This document shows, one piece after another, positions 43,528-54,831 of a stretch of DNA of 64,000 nucleotides (position 1 is the stretch's first letter; each line of letters opens with the position of its first letter). The position numbers and the translations under genes are program-made. A model generated the notes under the pieces. It was given only the letters and a program-made list of their open reading frames with translations. It did not search any database and was not told the origin of the DNA. The stretch lies in assembly GCA_001599295.1 (NCBI GenBank), contig BCGN01000004.1, forward strand, positions 682,346 to 746,345, read 5' to 3'. Source of the stretch: Sporopachydermia quercuum. Lineage: Eukaryota > Ascomycota > Sporopachydermiomycetes > Sporopachydermiales > Sporopachydermiaceae.

Positions 43528-44758
43528 CTACAGAATAGCACAACAATTGTGCGATTCATCTTCCTGCGACACCAGTAAAGAATTCCTTGTTGCTACTTCA
43601 AAAATATCATCAACACCTTCACCAGTCAAAGCAGAACATTCCATATACCTTTTAGCACCTAGTTCTCTTGCTAAATCTTCTGCTTCAGTAATAGAAACAA
43701 ACCGTGAACCTTTTTCTCTCAATTGCCTTATAACATTTGAATCTGTTCGCAGATCACTTTTCAATCCTACAAATATCACTGGTGCTGTAGGAGCAAATTG
43801 CTCTGCCTCTGGTAGCCACTAAAGAAGGATCAGTTAGTAAATAAGCAGATATTTATGTAACAAGGCTCCTATTGCATTTCGTTCTTACCTTATTTCTAAT
43901 ATTATCTAGTGAATCTCTTGAATCAACAGCAAAGCCTATTAGGATGACATGGGCATTTGAATACGACAGAGGGCGTAATCGCTAGGACATGTTAGTTTTT
44001 TGTCGATAGTTGAAATGAATTGTATAAGTTTATGATTATAATTAACGTAACAATTGATATGTATGATGGCATAGAGTGATGTCATCCGATGCCATATAAC
44101 AATAACATTACTGCAGTGCCATCTATAGCATTTGACTATAACCCTTTTGCAGAGTGATTCTTCATCGTCAATAAAATGGATAAACTTAGTAAACTTATTC
44201 CTATCAGAAAGAACATACTTCATACTCTTCTTGGCCACTTTATTCATTAACATATGTTAGTAGTTGATTTGATATGGGTTCAAGATAGTAAATGACTCGC
44301 TATTCATTAAGTTTAATAAGGAGTTCTACTTACGCTGTATCCCATAAAGCTAGCTGAACAGCTTTGCCATCAACGCGACAATCAGTCACGTAATTATCAA
44401 ATACTGTTGGATGCTGTTTGAGAGGAAATAGGTTAGTATGATAAAACATGGTATTATATGATAATCTCTGCTTCTACTGTCATCCATGATTGGAACAACT
44501 TACATATTCTGTCGGAAATTCTCCCAGTGTGAAAACGTAAAGCAAGGAAGTCTTCCCGCATGCACCATCACCTATTATCACGATTTTCCTATAAAAAATA
44601 GTTAGTTATTAAGATATTTCTCATCAAAATCATGTTTATGATGTAGCATCAAATAGCTGGTAGCAAGCAAGTTGCAAGCAAGTAGCAAGCAAGTAGCAAA
44701 CAGCAAACACAACCAATCAACCAACTTACCTCCTTATAACTTCAGAACCTCTAGACAT
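43528..44758 (-). CDS. RHO2: Rho-family GTPase Rho2, six exons
   Basis: Orthologue of YNL090W, a Rho GTPase in cell-wall integrity and polarity. Exons (minus strand): 44758-44730, 44588-44504, 44413-44334, 44237-44219, 43981-43889 and 43818-43528; 198 residues. Introns are 141, 90, 96, 237 and 70 nt. The fourth exon is only 19 nt and encodes GQEEYE of switch II. GTPase motifs: [10 protein letters not shown]-loop, effector loop [36 protein letters not shown] (GLKxDL as in Rho2), [18 protein letters not shown], and a CAIL prenylation box. The match to S. cerevisiae Rho2 ([36 protein letters not shown]) separates it from Rho1 and Rho3. CTG encodes the conserved Leu of FTLG at 44527-44525. Confidence 0.94.
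44660..44703. repeat. 11-bp tandem repeat inside RHO2 intron 1
   Basis: About four copies of GTAGCAAGCAA (one with a TTG start, the last degraded) fill a third of the first RHO2 intron. On the sense strand the unit is pyrimidine-rich and lies between donor and branch point. Confidence 0.8.
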
Positions 44759-46264
44759 GCAGTGGAAATATCTAACTTCTGTTCTGATTTATAAACCTAT
44801 GTTTCTTCTATGTTCTTTCTTTTGTATATAACGCTTCCGAAGGATCAATATTGAGAAAACCTAAGTATCAAGCAAACGTTTTCTTTAATATCAGTTGAAT
44901 TCAATAGGCGCTTCCTTTTTTCTCTGAAAGTAAAAAATGAATGATGAATGCAAGTTGATATCAGAGCTTCTAAGCGGATTCTAATCTTTAGTACGATGTC
45001 TTGTATCAATACCAAATCTTGTTACCAGCTGTAAACAATTATATATCCTATCAAGTGTTGTATTGTACTGTAGCAGATAATCTAAGGCCCGGCTCTTTTC
45101 CGTTCTTAAACTCCTGAAACAAAATTTTTGCAATTAGTCAAGCTTTGAANTTGATTTGTCTTTTTGTTATAATAATGCCTTTGTATTGATACCAAGAGTA
45201 TCATCCATCGATTTATCAAACGAATCAACCAATCAACTACACCTAGCAAAGCAAAGTTCTATGATATATGGCAGTTCTTANATGAAACTTTCACAATGCA
45301 CTACTTACTGTTATCAAAGGTAAAAAAATAAGCTATAGGCTCACTTCCATTCTCCTTATTCACGATACAAGTTCAGTTCAATTCGATTCTATTCAATTCT
45401 ATTCAGTTCTGCTCACCACGGAACATTATTGATTTTGCATTCTCTCTATTTCATTTGCTGGACATGGAGCCGAACTAAAGCCTCGCTCAACTCTGTTGAT
45501 GGAGTTGCTTGCTTTATTCTGTAAGGTTCGTAAGTGTTTGNAGTTTAGGGTTTGATATGACATAATGTCATGTACGGAAGGAGAAGCTTGAAAAAGGAGA
45601 ATATAATGGAGAGTAAAAAATGGAGGATAAACATTGATGAGATAGAAAAAATTCGTCTTTTCGTATAANCTTTGCTACAGTTGTATTAGTTTGATTGTGA
45701 GTTTTGTATTCTTTGTTCTATGGGTATGTATGGTAATGAAGAAATTGGTATATGATAAGTTTGTATTGTTTTACAGGTACAGTTTAAACGCCAAAATGTG
45801 ACTAATGAAATAAGGTTGAAACGTGCATGGATTGTACATGAAAAACCGACTTTAAAGTTCCAGACTTAGTAACTAATTAATATTCTTGTTTAATTGTTTA
45901 ACGCGTGGACATCAGGCGTTCTTAATAGGAACTATTATAATGATAGTAATGATAATGGATGNATATGAGTAGAAAGCGTTTAAGATATGGTTGAATAGTC
46001 ATAGATACATTACTACAGAGATAGGAGGGCTTAAAATAGTATGGGAACTGAATTGAAATTGTAGTAGTTTTCAAAAGTATTTACAACATTAGGTTTCATT
46101 CAATATATGGCGATGGTGATTTTAGCAATTGTCAAGAGTTTATAATATGTAAAGAAGGGTCTCTTTAATAGTATAGAAATTCGTAGACAATGAGACAATC
46201 AGGGCAAAACACATAGAGACATGCATAGAGATACACATATGTAATAATATAACACCCTGTTGTT
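44759..46264. other. Intergenic, RHO2 upstream and NST1 3' region
   Basis: A 1.5-kb gap between two leftward genes. It contains a short imperfect direct repeat (TTCAATTCTA-like) at about 45368-45412, ambiguous bases near 45150, 45282, 45541 and 45668, and no gene or tRNA that I can see. Confidence 0.5.
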
Positions 46265-49200
46265 TTACCATCCGCTGAAAGCATTCAGTTTTGAGATACC
46301 ATGAGAACCACTGGCACTTCGTGTAGGTGGATTAGAGCCAAGATTACTGAATCCACTGGAATGGTCTGTATTCTGTNAACCAACACCCATCGAGGTATTC
46401 ATTTGATTCCCAAGTGTAGAGCCATCTCTTAACATATTACCAAACATCAAACCATTAGGCAAACTAGGATTAACATTACTTGGAGGAGGGACACTCATAT
46501 TGAACTGATACACTTTAACAAAAATAAGCCCAGCCAGCTCATCACCAGCCAGTTCAATATACGTAGCAGCACCGGGTTCATTCAACGTACAAGATTTCAA
46601 CAACTCTCCTTCAGGAATGGTGATATGAGGATTCATTTGTCTAGCAGCATCAACAAGCCTTTGAAGTTCAATTCCCCTAGGATCAGTTCCTTCTCCATTT
46701 AATTTGAGGGCTTCATATGTTTTAATAACAACGTCTCTAATCATTTCATTACTGCTAGGGCTATTTGAAGAGAAAGATTGACCAACTGTCGTTCTCGTAT
46801 TCCAAATGGGACTTCTTCCTGAAGGTACTGTTGGTAACATGGTATCTTGTCTGGGGTCTAGTAACGGATCATCAACAGGTCTTACTTCTGGTTCTGGTAC
46901 TGTTTCCTTAGTAGAATTCCAGACATTAGATTGATTTCCTAGTGAAATTCCCCAGTTATTACTATTAGGATTTGAGAAGAGTGAATTAGACGCAGTTTCA
47001 TCATTCAGATGAGTTCTTCCTACTAGTTCCGATAATCTGTCCACTGCAGNATCAAAACCAGTGTGGGAATTACTAAATCCATTGTTAGTTGACGGCCAGG
47101 GGTTATTAGCTGGTGGGATATTTGCATTGAGACCTTGGTTTAATCCTTGTCCTAATCCTTGATTGAGACCTTGATTCATTCCGGAGTTCAACCCTTGGCT
47201 CAACCCCTGACTTAGGCCTTGGTTTAGGCCGCTGTTGATACCCTGACCTAATCCTTGATTTAACCCAGTATTCATAGCTTGGGTTATATTATTAAATCCT
47301 TGATTCATTCGTTGATTCATATGACCTGATAGGTGATTGGGACCTCCTAAATTTCCCACAGAACTATTATATGTTCCATCCAAGAAAAGAGAATTATTTC
47401 CAGAATACGNTGGCGACAAAAGGTTAGGCTGAGCTCCAAACGAACCTTGCGGTATAGAAATTCCAGGGGGCATATTAGGTATACCATAACCTGCTGAAGA
47501 TGGACCACCAGAAAGCAGTGAAGGGAAAACACCTGTTGATGCACCTGGTGGTGCTGGGGCAGAAACTGGAGTAGGCGGAAGCTGAGGGAAAGGAATTGTG
47601 CTATTGATATTTTCATTTCGATTCTCAAACGGTGGTGGAATCTGCTGAACATTAGGTGCATGTGAGCTAATGCCACCGGTATCTACTTCAGTATTTGCAG
47701 CTAAGTTACTGCTGTTCATGGGACCAGCAGCATTGGAAGAACCAATAGTAGTATTTGATGGACTATTCCCTGTTGTTGAACCAATATTTTTCGGAGCTGG
47801 AATGACAGGTGAAGGGTTATTTAAAGAGCCCATAGAATTAGTACTGTTAGGTTTATAAAGAGTATTTAGCAGAGTTTTTCCCTTGCGGGTAAGTTCATCC
47901 ACTTTTGATGCTTTACTTAGCTCTTCACTTTCCTTCAATGCTTTAGCTTTGGCTTTGGCCTTTTCTTCTTCTGCTTCTTTCTTGGCTTTCAGAGCTTGTT
48001 CACGAGCAATTCTCTCCACTTCTTCCCTTTTCTTTCTTTCTTCCTGTTCTTCCTTTTTCTTTCTTGCTTCTTCCTCTTCCTTCTGTTTCTTCTTAACTAA
48101 AGCTTCTTTCTCTTTCTGGGCTCTTTCCAATTCTTCAATTTTTCGGATCCTAGCCTCTTCAGCAGCTTTTCGTTCATTCTCACGTTTCTTTCTTGCCTCT
48201 TCCTTCTTTTTCCTAGCTTCTTCAGCCTTACGTTCCTGCTCTTCTTTTATTTTCCTCTCAGTTTCAGCTTTTTCCGCTTCTTTCCTCAATCGTTCTTCCT
48301 CCTTGGCTTGTTTCTGCTGTCGCTTCTTATCTCGCTTCTTTTCTTTCTCCTTCAGCTTTTTCTCTTCTTTCTCTTTCTTTAGCCTTTCTTCTTCAGCCAA
48401 TTCTTCCAAGAATCTTTCCCGACGTTCATCAGCTACTCTTTCACGATATGCTTGTAACAGTCTTTGATGGAACATTCTAGTAGTGAATAATTGGATCATA
48501 CGTCTTCCTTCTTCGATACGTTGTTCTTCTGACATGGAATCTAAATCGTCTTCGTCTTCATTATCGTAGTAATCGTTTTCATCATCCTCATCATCATCCA
48601 AATCATCCTCATCGTCGTAGTAACCATCAGACTCCTCAAGATCAGCTGACAAGCTTTCCGGGTCATCGTTGACTCCATCACGGACTTCACGAATATCCCG
48701 ATCTCGGTTTTCTCTACCTTCTTCTCTTGCCAGTCTTCTTTCTGCTAGTTGTTCCATCATTTCAATGAACTTTCGACCGTCGTTTTTTAACAAATCATCA
48801 GCTACTGTCATTATACCTCCTTGGGCTTGGAAATTACTACTGAAGTTGAATATTGATTCTAAAAACTCCTGAGATCTAGAAGGTGGCACTGAAGGTCTGG
48901 GTATTTCTTCAGCGTCTTCTAGTACTGATTCTTCTGATTCCGAGAGTGTTGCGTCTTCAGGTAGATCAATTTCTTCTTGATTCGTATGTCCAGGCACTTG
49001 CTTTTGACCATTGTTTTGAAGAATTGAATGATTGGTATCTTGTTCATGATCATTATGGTTATGGTATTGGATATGGCCATTATTGAGGTCGTGATTGTGT
49101 GTTTGAGAAGAGTTGTGAATGCTATGATTGCTGAAGTTGTTCTGTTGTAGATGTTGATGGTTATGCTGATGTTGATGTTGATGTGGAAGCTGAAACTGCT

Positions 49201-50251
49201 GTTGATCCTGCGTTTCATGCAGTAGATTTGGATCTGTGTGTAAATGTTGATTCTGACCGCTCTTGTGATTATGATGGTGGTGGTGGTGATGATGATCGGA
49301 ATCATATCCCTCATGGTCATCAAGGTCGTCATCATGATCGTCCTCATCTTCATCTTCTTCTTCATCGTCATAATCGTCATCGTCATCGTGGTTATGGTCA
49401 TGGTCGTGAGGATGAAAATGGTGATGATCGCTATGCCTATGCCGATGTAACCCTTGATTAGGAGAGTGACCATGAGCAGCAGCTACTGCACTGTTGTTAA
49501 GCAAAGTAGGTAAAGCATGACGTATATCTTGAACCATTTTCGCAGCATGAGGATCAGATTCATCATAATGAGGAAGACTACTTGGCCCAATATCAATTGA
49601 ACCAGTATGAATTCGATCAGGATCAGGCGATATCATATTACCTTGCTCTAGCTCGGCATAGTAAGAGTCATACAACATTTCTAGTTCTTCTTCTATTGCN
49701 GTTCTTTTTCTTCCACATACAGAACAAGAACAACTGAGCTTTTGTTGATCTTTCATTGCTTTCAGTACAGCATCTTTTTCAATTTTCACTAAATCTTTCC
49801 GCTCTTTTTCCGACAGACTTAGCCAAAACTGCTTTACACCTTGCTGCTCTTCTACTGAGCTCATATTCCATATGCTCGCTTTCCCATTACCTTTTGATTT
49901 TTTCTTTGATCCGGAAACACTTTCACCCGCTCTACCATTAGCTATAGCTGCGGAAGCAGTAGCTTCAGCTATTGATTGAGATGATAATGGATCAATTCCA
50001 CGAACAATGACATCACCATTAGGGCCTTGTTGAATAATACGAGATGTAGGATATTCTGAATCTAAGTCCTCTTGATTGGAGTTTGCTGATTTCGACTTCT
50101 TCTTCTTCTTCTTTTTCTTCTTTTTACCCCCTGCTGAACTCACTTGAGATCCTTGATGTGAGGCAGAATTTGATTGTGCGTATTCAAATTCAACGTTTTG
50201 TCCGGCTATCAGTTTTTCATTCCCTGTTGGTACTGAAACGGATGATGACAT
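46265..50251 (-). CDS. NST1: Nst1 family stress-response protein
   Basis: Orthologue of YNL091W, a protein tied to salt tolerance and splicing in yeast and to P-bodies in some studies; its biochemistry is not known. It has 1328 residues from the ATG at 50251 ([10 protein letters not shown]). A Lys10 tract lies at about residue 40. The family core is at about 130-205: [36 protein letters not shown] and [18 protein letters not shown] His/Asp-rich tract lies at about 265-330, an acidic region at about 545-590, and a very long Lys/Glu/Arg coiled coil at about 600-780. A Pro/Asn/Gly-rich tail follows, with a tetrapeptide GLNQ-type array at about 994-1041. RHO2 is next on the same strand, as in S. 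cerevisiae. Several ambiguous bases fall in low-complexity parts. Confidence 0.93.
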   Translation of the reverse strand: MSSSVSVPTGNEKLIAGQNVEFEYAQSNSASHQGSQVSSAGGKKKKKKKKKKSKSANSNQEDLDSEYPTSRIIQQGPNGDVIVRGIDPLSSQSIAEATASAAIANGRAGESVSGSKKKSKGNGKASIWNMSSVEEQQGVKQFWLSLSEKERKDLVKIEKDAVLKAMKDQQKLSCSCSVCGRKRXAIEEELEMLYDSYYAELEQGNMISPDPDRIHTGSIDIGPSSLPHYDESDPHAAKMVQDIRHALPTLLNNSAVAAAHGHSPNQGLHRHRHSDHHHFHPHDHDHNHDDDDDYDDEEEDEDEDDHDDDLDDHEGYDSDHHHHHHHHNHKSGQNQHLHTDPNLLHETQDQQQFQLPHQHQHQHNHQHLQQNNFSNHSIHNSSQTHNHDLNNGHIQYHNHNDHEQDTNHSILQNNGQKQVPGHTNQEEIDLPEDATLSESEESVLEDAEEIPRPSVPPSRSQEFLESIFNFSSNFQAQGGIMTVADDLLKNDGRKFIEMMEQLAERRLAREEGRENRDRDIREVRDGVNDDPESLSADLEESDGYYDDEDDLDDDEDDENDYYDNEDEDDLDSMSEEQRIEEGRRMIQLFTTRMFHQRLLQAYRERVADERRERFLEELAEEERLKKEKEEKKLKEKEKKRDKKRQQKQAKEEERLRKEAEKAETERKIKEEQERKAEEARKKKEEARKKRENERKAAEEARIRKIEELERAQKEKEALVKKKQKEEEEARKKKEEQEERKKREEVERIAREQALKAKKEAEEEKAKAKAKALKESEELSKASKVDELTRKGKTLLNTLYKPNSTNSMGSLNNPSPVIPAPKNIGSTTGNSPSNTTIGSSNAAGPMNSSNLAANTEVDTGGISSHAPNVQQIPPPFENRNENINSTIPFPQLPPTPVSAPAPPGASTGVFPSLLSGGPSSAGYGIPNMPPGISIPQGSFGAQPNLLSPXYSGNNSLFLDGTYNSSVGNLGGPNHLSGHMNQRMNQGFNNITQAMNTGLNQGLGQGINSGLNQGLSQGLSQGLNSGMNQGLNQGLGQGLNQGLNANIPPANNPWPSTNNGFSNSHTGFDXAVDRLSELVGRTHLNDETASNSLFSNPNSNNWGISLGNQSNVWNSTKETVPEPEVRPVDDPLLDPRQDTMLPTVPSGRSPIWNTRTTVGQSFSSNSPSSNEMIRDVVIKTYEALKLNGEGTDPRGIELQRLVDAARQMNPHITIPEGELLKSCTLNEPGAATYIELAGDELAGLIFVKVYQFNMSVPPPSNVNPSLPNGLMFGNMLRDGSTLGNQMNTSMGVGXQNTDHSSGFSNLGSNPPTRSASGSHGISKLNAFSGW
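47126..47268 (-). repeat. 12-bp minisatellite coding GLNQ-type tetrapeptides in NST1
   Basis: About twelve consecutive four-residue units of the form Gly-Leu-Xaa-Gln/Ser ([16 protein letters not shown] and similar) are encoded here in the NST1 tail. Confidence 0.85.
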
Positions 50252-52426
50252 TTTGAACGGAAATCCTTTCGTCCAGGCTAATCTTAGTATCCAGTTCAAT
50301 CCCTTTCTATGGGTACCTAATGCCCACTATTGACAACTGGCAAATCTGTGTGCTGCTTGTAAAACTTCAACTCAAAGCTAGATGAAAAGACGTTAGAATT
50401 GCAGTCTATGATAGATATGTAAGTACTGTTGATAATAGTGATAATTGAAAGTAGAAGAAACACTCGACAAAAAGTTCTAATGGGCTCCGTGAAGTACTTG
50501 ATGACCTATGGCCAATGATTTAACATTGCTTTTCACCTGTGACGTATCTAATGCCGATGATGAACAAAGTGATCTATCAGCGCCATCTACCAACGTTTTT
50601 ATAATTCAACATCACTAGCAATCAATTTGATAATCAATAATGAATATAAGCTGTTGATTGCGGACAAATGAACTTGACAAGTACTGAATGAATACGTTTG
50701 TTCTATTTTCTGACACTGTAATCTTATCCCTAATCACTCAATGAACACAAACAGTAACGCCAGGGACACAAACTCCTCCAATGAAGCAACAGTAGGAAAA
50801 GGATCAATGATAACTATGCTTTAAAAGCAAATATATATTTATAACCAAACACACGTACTGAATATAAGAGATAGTTGACAGACATTAAATTTCAGCCAAA
50901 TAGCTTCTGCGGGTGAATGCAGGAAATTTTGTTGAATGGTGAGTTCCTGAAGAAACAGAAGGTGGCAATGATTCACAGGTGCTTCAACTTGAGATTCCTG
51001 GGTCTGAAAAGAATATGATATGAAATTTGAGTGATAGAATAGTGGTTAGACAAGATGAGTTGTTTTTAACAGTATGGAAATGCTACGCATTTATTATAAG
51101 TCCTCTATAATTACAGGCGGAGTTGGACATAGTACGTCGGGTTGAAAGAGTTATTTGAGAACATNTTGAATAGATGGGATATGGGACACATAGCTAGTAA
51201 GAAAAAGAGGGTATGTGCGAGATCAATGGGTACGATGGAGAAATAAGTAAATGGAGTTTCATTTGATAGACAAAATGGGCGGAAAGAGAGACAAAAATAT
51301 AAGAAAAATGCTCGTGGCTGTACATGTTGAAGTTTTCATACTCTTGGAAGATTTTCAGTCCAGTTCATCAGCCATCCCTTGGAGAAATCAAAAATAACGA
51401 GCGATTAGCATCGATCGAGAATAATAAAGAGCAAGAAATGTCTCGAGAGAAGAAAAATGTCATGTGCATGTCAGATGAGAACTATAGTATATCTCATCAT
51501 GTGTCAGGGTTAGAAAAGCACAGGCGGATAAAATGTGTGCATTCTAGGCTAGTGTTCTCATAGACATTTTCGGAAAATTGGGAATTATTCAAGAAATAGA
51601 CCGGTCTTATGAAAGTGTACGAGTTTATATTTATTTGCTGTAAAGCTACAACTTTTGATCCTNTCAGTGTCTTATAAGAGAGTTTTGACATTATAGAAAT
51701 TTGTCATGACATTTTCTAGTATACACATTGTTAATTTTATATATGATTACACTAACAGAAAAGAAGCTCCATTGTTCTCTCAGGTGAGGAGATCATTTCC
51801 GAAATCATAGTGAAAATATTAAAGTTTATTATTTTAAAAACTTTGAGCCTAACTTTGAGATCCGAAGATTACTTCTTTATTTCAATATTTGATTACAATC
51901 GCTTATCATAATGATTTGAAATATTAGATAGAGTGATTTGGATACTCAATGTTCCACAAAGATTGTTTTATGTTAACTTAAACCACATTATGTCAACTCC
52001 TCTCTCCGTCCTCATCCTTGGAGATCATATAATATCCAACCTCATTATTAAAGTTCTAGCAAAGATTCTAAACCTAAAGTTCCACGCGACTAATTTCTCA
52101 TACAATTGTTCATTTAAACTTCAGGGCCGTTCATTTTAATTTCCCTTTATGGAATCAAGCTTCAACATAGCCAAGGTTACTTTTCATTACAGTGCTCCTG
52201 CAGTTCTCTTCATATCTCTATTAAATCTATGAGTGAAAAGCTCCCTCTGCTCATCTGAACTGCGTTTCCAATCAACAGCTTAATATCAATCAATTTATTT
52301 CATCAAATTGCAGCAAGGAATTTGACAAACAGCTCCCATATCTTTCATGTAGTAAATATCATCGTGACATAAGTTAGTTGTCACCGTCATATTCACCATA
52401 TTACACTTCACCTAATTACAGTCAAA
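50252..52426. other. Long intergenic stretch, divergent NST1/YVC1 promoters
   Basis: A 2.2-kb AT-rich stretch between divergent genes with single ambiguous bases (51165, 51663). The open frames in it, up to 79 codons (51324-51563), have no recognisable motifs. I see no tRNA or repeat. Confidence 0.5.
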
Positions 52427-54619
52427 ATGTCTCTTCAAGCGTCAACTCAACATCCTTGGGATAACCTGATCAATTATTTGCCCGCTCCAAACCCTAGGCA
52501 AGTGCTGAGAATTGCAATTCGGCTCAAAGAACTAATTGATAAAGTAGTACCAATCGAATTCGAAACGTCACTGATTACCAAATCAGATTCTTCAATTATA
52601 ACATCTAACGTTATAGAACTGGTTAAAAAGTCCGCTGGTGGTAAAGGTAATGGAGAAAGAGGTACATCTTCACGTAAATATAGAGCTTGCTTACCATTTG
52701 CTCTCTTAACTGTTTCCAGATGGTATAAGGAAATGAAAGTCTCTGAATTGTATGATGCTGGTCTTTATGATGGTAGAAGCTTAGCAGCCCAATATATTGC
52801 TAAGAGGTTGATAGAAGAATGGGATGAAACAGATGAAGAGTACTTATTTATTAATGTGTTATGCCAGAAATTCAAAATTGTACGGAACCACAAAGTATCT
52901 GATCCTGCTAATATATTAGAATTAGCAATTGACTCTCATTCAACACTTGTTATCTGCTCAATTGGCTATCAAAGATGTATGAAATGGCTTTGGAGAGGGT
53001 GGATTATTCAAGCAGAAGATGAGCCAGAGAAGTTCGTCTTCTATAAAGGAACAGGAGTTTGTGATTTCAGATCTCATTTTGATCCTCAACGTATAAAGAC
53101 TCCAATGTATCAGAATATTATCATTATCCTGTTTTCATTTATTTATCTTTTTCTTTTCACTATGGGAACTACGTTCAGCTCACCTGATGAGATCAGTTTA
53201 AATATATGGGAAGTTGCATTTTATATTTTCACATTAGCATTCATATTGGATGAATGTGTTAAATTTTATCATGTTGGTGTTTCATATATTGGATTTTGGA
53301 GCGCATTCAATGATACAATGTATATTATAATATGTGTATCATTTATTCTAAGAATGATTGCATTTTCCAAAACTGACCCTGAAGTTATTGATCATTTGAA
53401 TGACAAAGCATTCAAAATCCTTGTATGCGTTTCACCAATGATGTGGACAAGATTATTATTCTATCTTGACGCTGAAAAGTTCTTTGGTGCACTTCTTGTT
53501 GTTGTTAAAGAAATGATGACAGAATCAATCGTGTTCTTTGTTTTATTGATAGTCATCATCATTGGATTCTTGCAAGCATTCTTAGGTCTTGATGCTGCTG
53601 ACGGTGCGTCTGAAGTCACCTCCTTAGTTATTAGTAATATGCTTCAAACTGTTATGGGAGGCGGAGATTTTGACGCGTTTGACAGATTTGAACCTCCATA
53701 TGCCAAAATCCTTTACTATTTCTTTTGCTTCTTAGTAACTGTTATTTTACTGAATATTCTTATTGCTCTTTATAATTCCGCATATCAGAACATTTATGAC
53801 AATTCTGATGATGAATACCTTGCTTTGGTATCACAGACTACTCTGAGATTTATAAGAGCACCTGATGAACATGTTTTTGTTCCTCCACTCAATTTGTTTG
53901 AAGTTTTATTGGCACCACTTGGTCTAATAGTTTCAAATCGGGTTTATGACACTCTTAATTATTATACCATGTTGATACTCTATTCACCTTTCTTACTATT
54001 TATATCAATATATGAATGCCGTGAAGCAAAAAGAGTATCGTATAATCGTCTAAGAGGTGCTCTGGATGATGATAATGAAACAGATACTGAATGGGATTTG
54101 GAAGATGGATATTCAAATAGTGGATTTTTAGGACTCGACGGCTCAACAGCTGAGAATATTCAACGTGAATTACTCAGCCAGAATCAAGCAGAAACAAGTG
54201 ATCCTGAGTTTATCATTGATCATGAAAACTGGTTAAAACAAGTTGATGAGATAGCACCTAAAGTTGATGATGCAGAAAAGTATCATATCAACTGGGAATT
54301 ATATCCTTTATTGACGAGAGTGAANAAGCTGACAGCCTTAGTGGAGAAATTGATAGAAGATAACTCAAATCTTCGCGAGAGTATTAGAGAAATGAGTAGA
54401 GAGCCAGATACGGATGAACAGAATATCAGCGAGGTACCTGAAGTTGTTGATGGTAATACCGATAGCACTNATAAGTCTAGAAATGAGGAAAATACATCTG
54501 GTGATAGTAAAAGTGTCAATGAAGAGCCCAAAAAGGATAATAATGACGGAAAACAACCATCAGTGATGAAGAGGAAGAATAACAACAGAAATAAAAAGAA
54601 TAAACGGAAGAGTAATTGA
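52427..54619 (+). CDS. YVC1: Vacuolar TRP-type cation channel Yvc1
   Basis: Orthologue of YOR087W (TRPY1), the mechanosensitive, calcium-activated vacuolar cation channel that releases calcium on hyperosmotic shock. 730 residues. A cytosolic N-terminus of about 225 residues carries the family segments ACLPFALLTVSRWYKEMKVS and LYDGRSLAAQYIAKRLIEEW. At least six membrane segments follow between about 226 and 455, with the pore region SNMLQTVMGGGDFDAF (about 405-420) and the last pore helix LYYFFCFLVTVILLNILIAL. A further hydrophobic segment at about 505-530 lies past the channel core. The C-terminus has an acidic patch (DDDNETDTEWDLEDG), where yeast Yvc1 senses calcium, and ends in a Lys/Asn-rich tail. 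Two ambiguous codons. Confidence 0.93.
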   Translation: MSLQASTQHPWDNLINYLPAPNPRQVLRIAIRLKELIDKVVPIEFETSLITKSDSSIITSNVIELVKKSAGGKGNGERGTSSRKYRACLPFALLTVSRWYKEMKVSELYDAGLYDGRSLAAQYIAKRLIEEWDETDEEYLFINVLCQKFKIVRNHKVSDPANILELAIDSHSTLVICSIGYQRCMKWLWRGWIIQAEDEPEKFVFYKGTGVCDFRSHFDPQRIKTPMYQNIIIILFSFIYLFLFTMGTTFSSPDEISLNIWEVAFYIFTLAFILDECVKFYHVGVSYIGFWSAFNDTMYIIICVSFILRMIAFSKTDPEVIDHLNDKAFKILVCVSPMMWTRLLFYLDAEKFFGALLVVVKEMMTESIVFFVLLIVIIIGFLQAFLGLDAADGASEVTSLVISNMLQTVMGGGDFDAFDRFEPPYAKILYYFFCFLVTVILLNILIALYNSAYQNIYDNSDDEYLALVSQTTLRFIRAPDEHVFVPPLNLFEVLLAPLGLIVSNRVYDTLNYYTMLILYSPFLLFISIYECREAKRVSYNRLRGALDDDNETDTEWDLEDGYSNSGFLGLDGSTAENIQRELLSQNQAETSDPEFIIDHENWLKQVDEIAPKVDDAEKYHINWELYPLLTRVXKLTALVEKLIEDNSNLRESIREMSREPDTDEQNISEVPEVVDGNTDSTXKSRNEENTSGDSKSVNEEPKKDNNDGKQPSVMKRKNNNRNKKNKRKSN

Positions 54620-54831
54620 AGTAGTTAGATGAATTCGTGGATAGTCGACAAATACCTTACNCCAGTACGAATACTCGTAATTGTAGTAACTTTATAAATA
54701 CTGACAAGATGTACTAGCAAATAGTGAAGTAAACTAATCAGCCCATTTCTTAAATACATCTTATATATACATATTTAGTATTAATAACAGCATATCATGT
54801 TTGTCCCTTTCTAAGAGTATTGCCTTCATCT

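Noticed and set aside
29291-44527. CTG-to-Ser or CTG-to-Ala reassignment
   Set aside because: CTG encodes invariant leucines in the thioesterase HSLH motif (29291-29293) and the Rho2 FTLG motif (44527-44525), so the standard reading fits.
47883-48467. 194-codon open frame antisense to the NST1 coiled coil
   Set aside because: It is the Ser/Phe-rich mirror of a Lys/Glu-rich coding stretch; no motifs, no promoter, fully inside NST1.
51324-51563. 79-codon open frame in the NST1-YVC1 gap
   Set aside because: No motif or coding bias that I can see; most likely chance.
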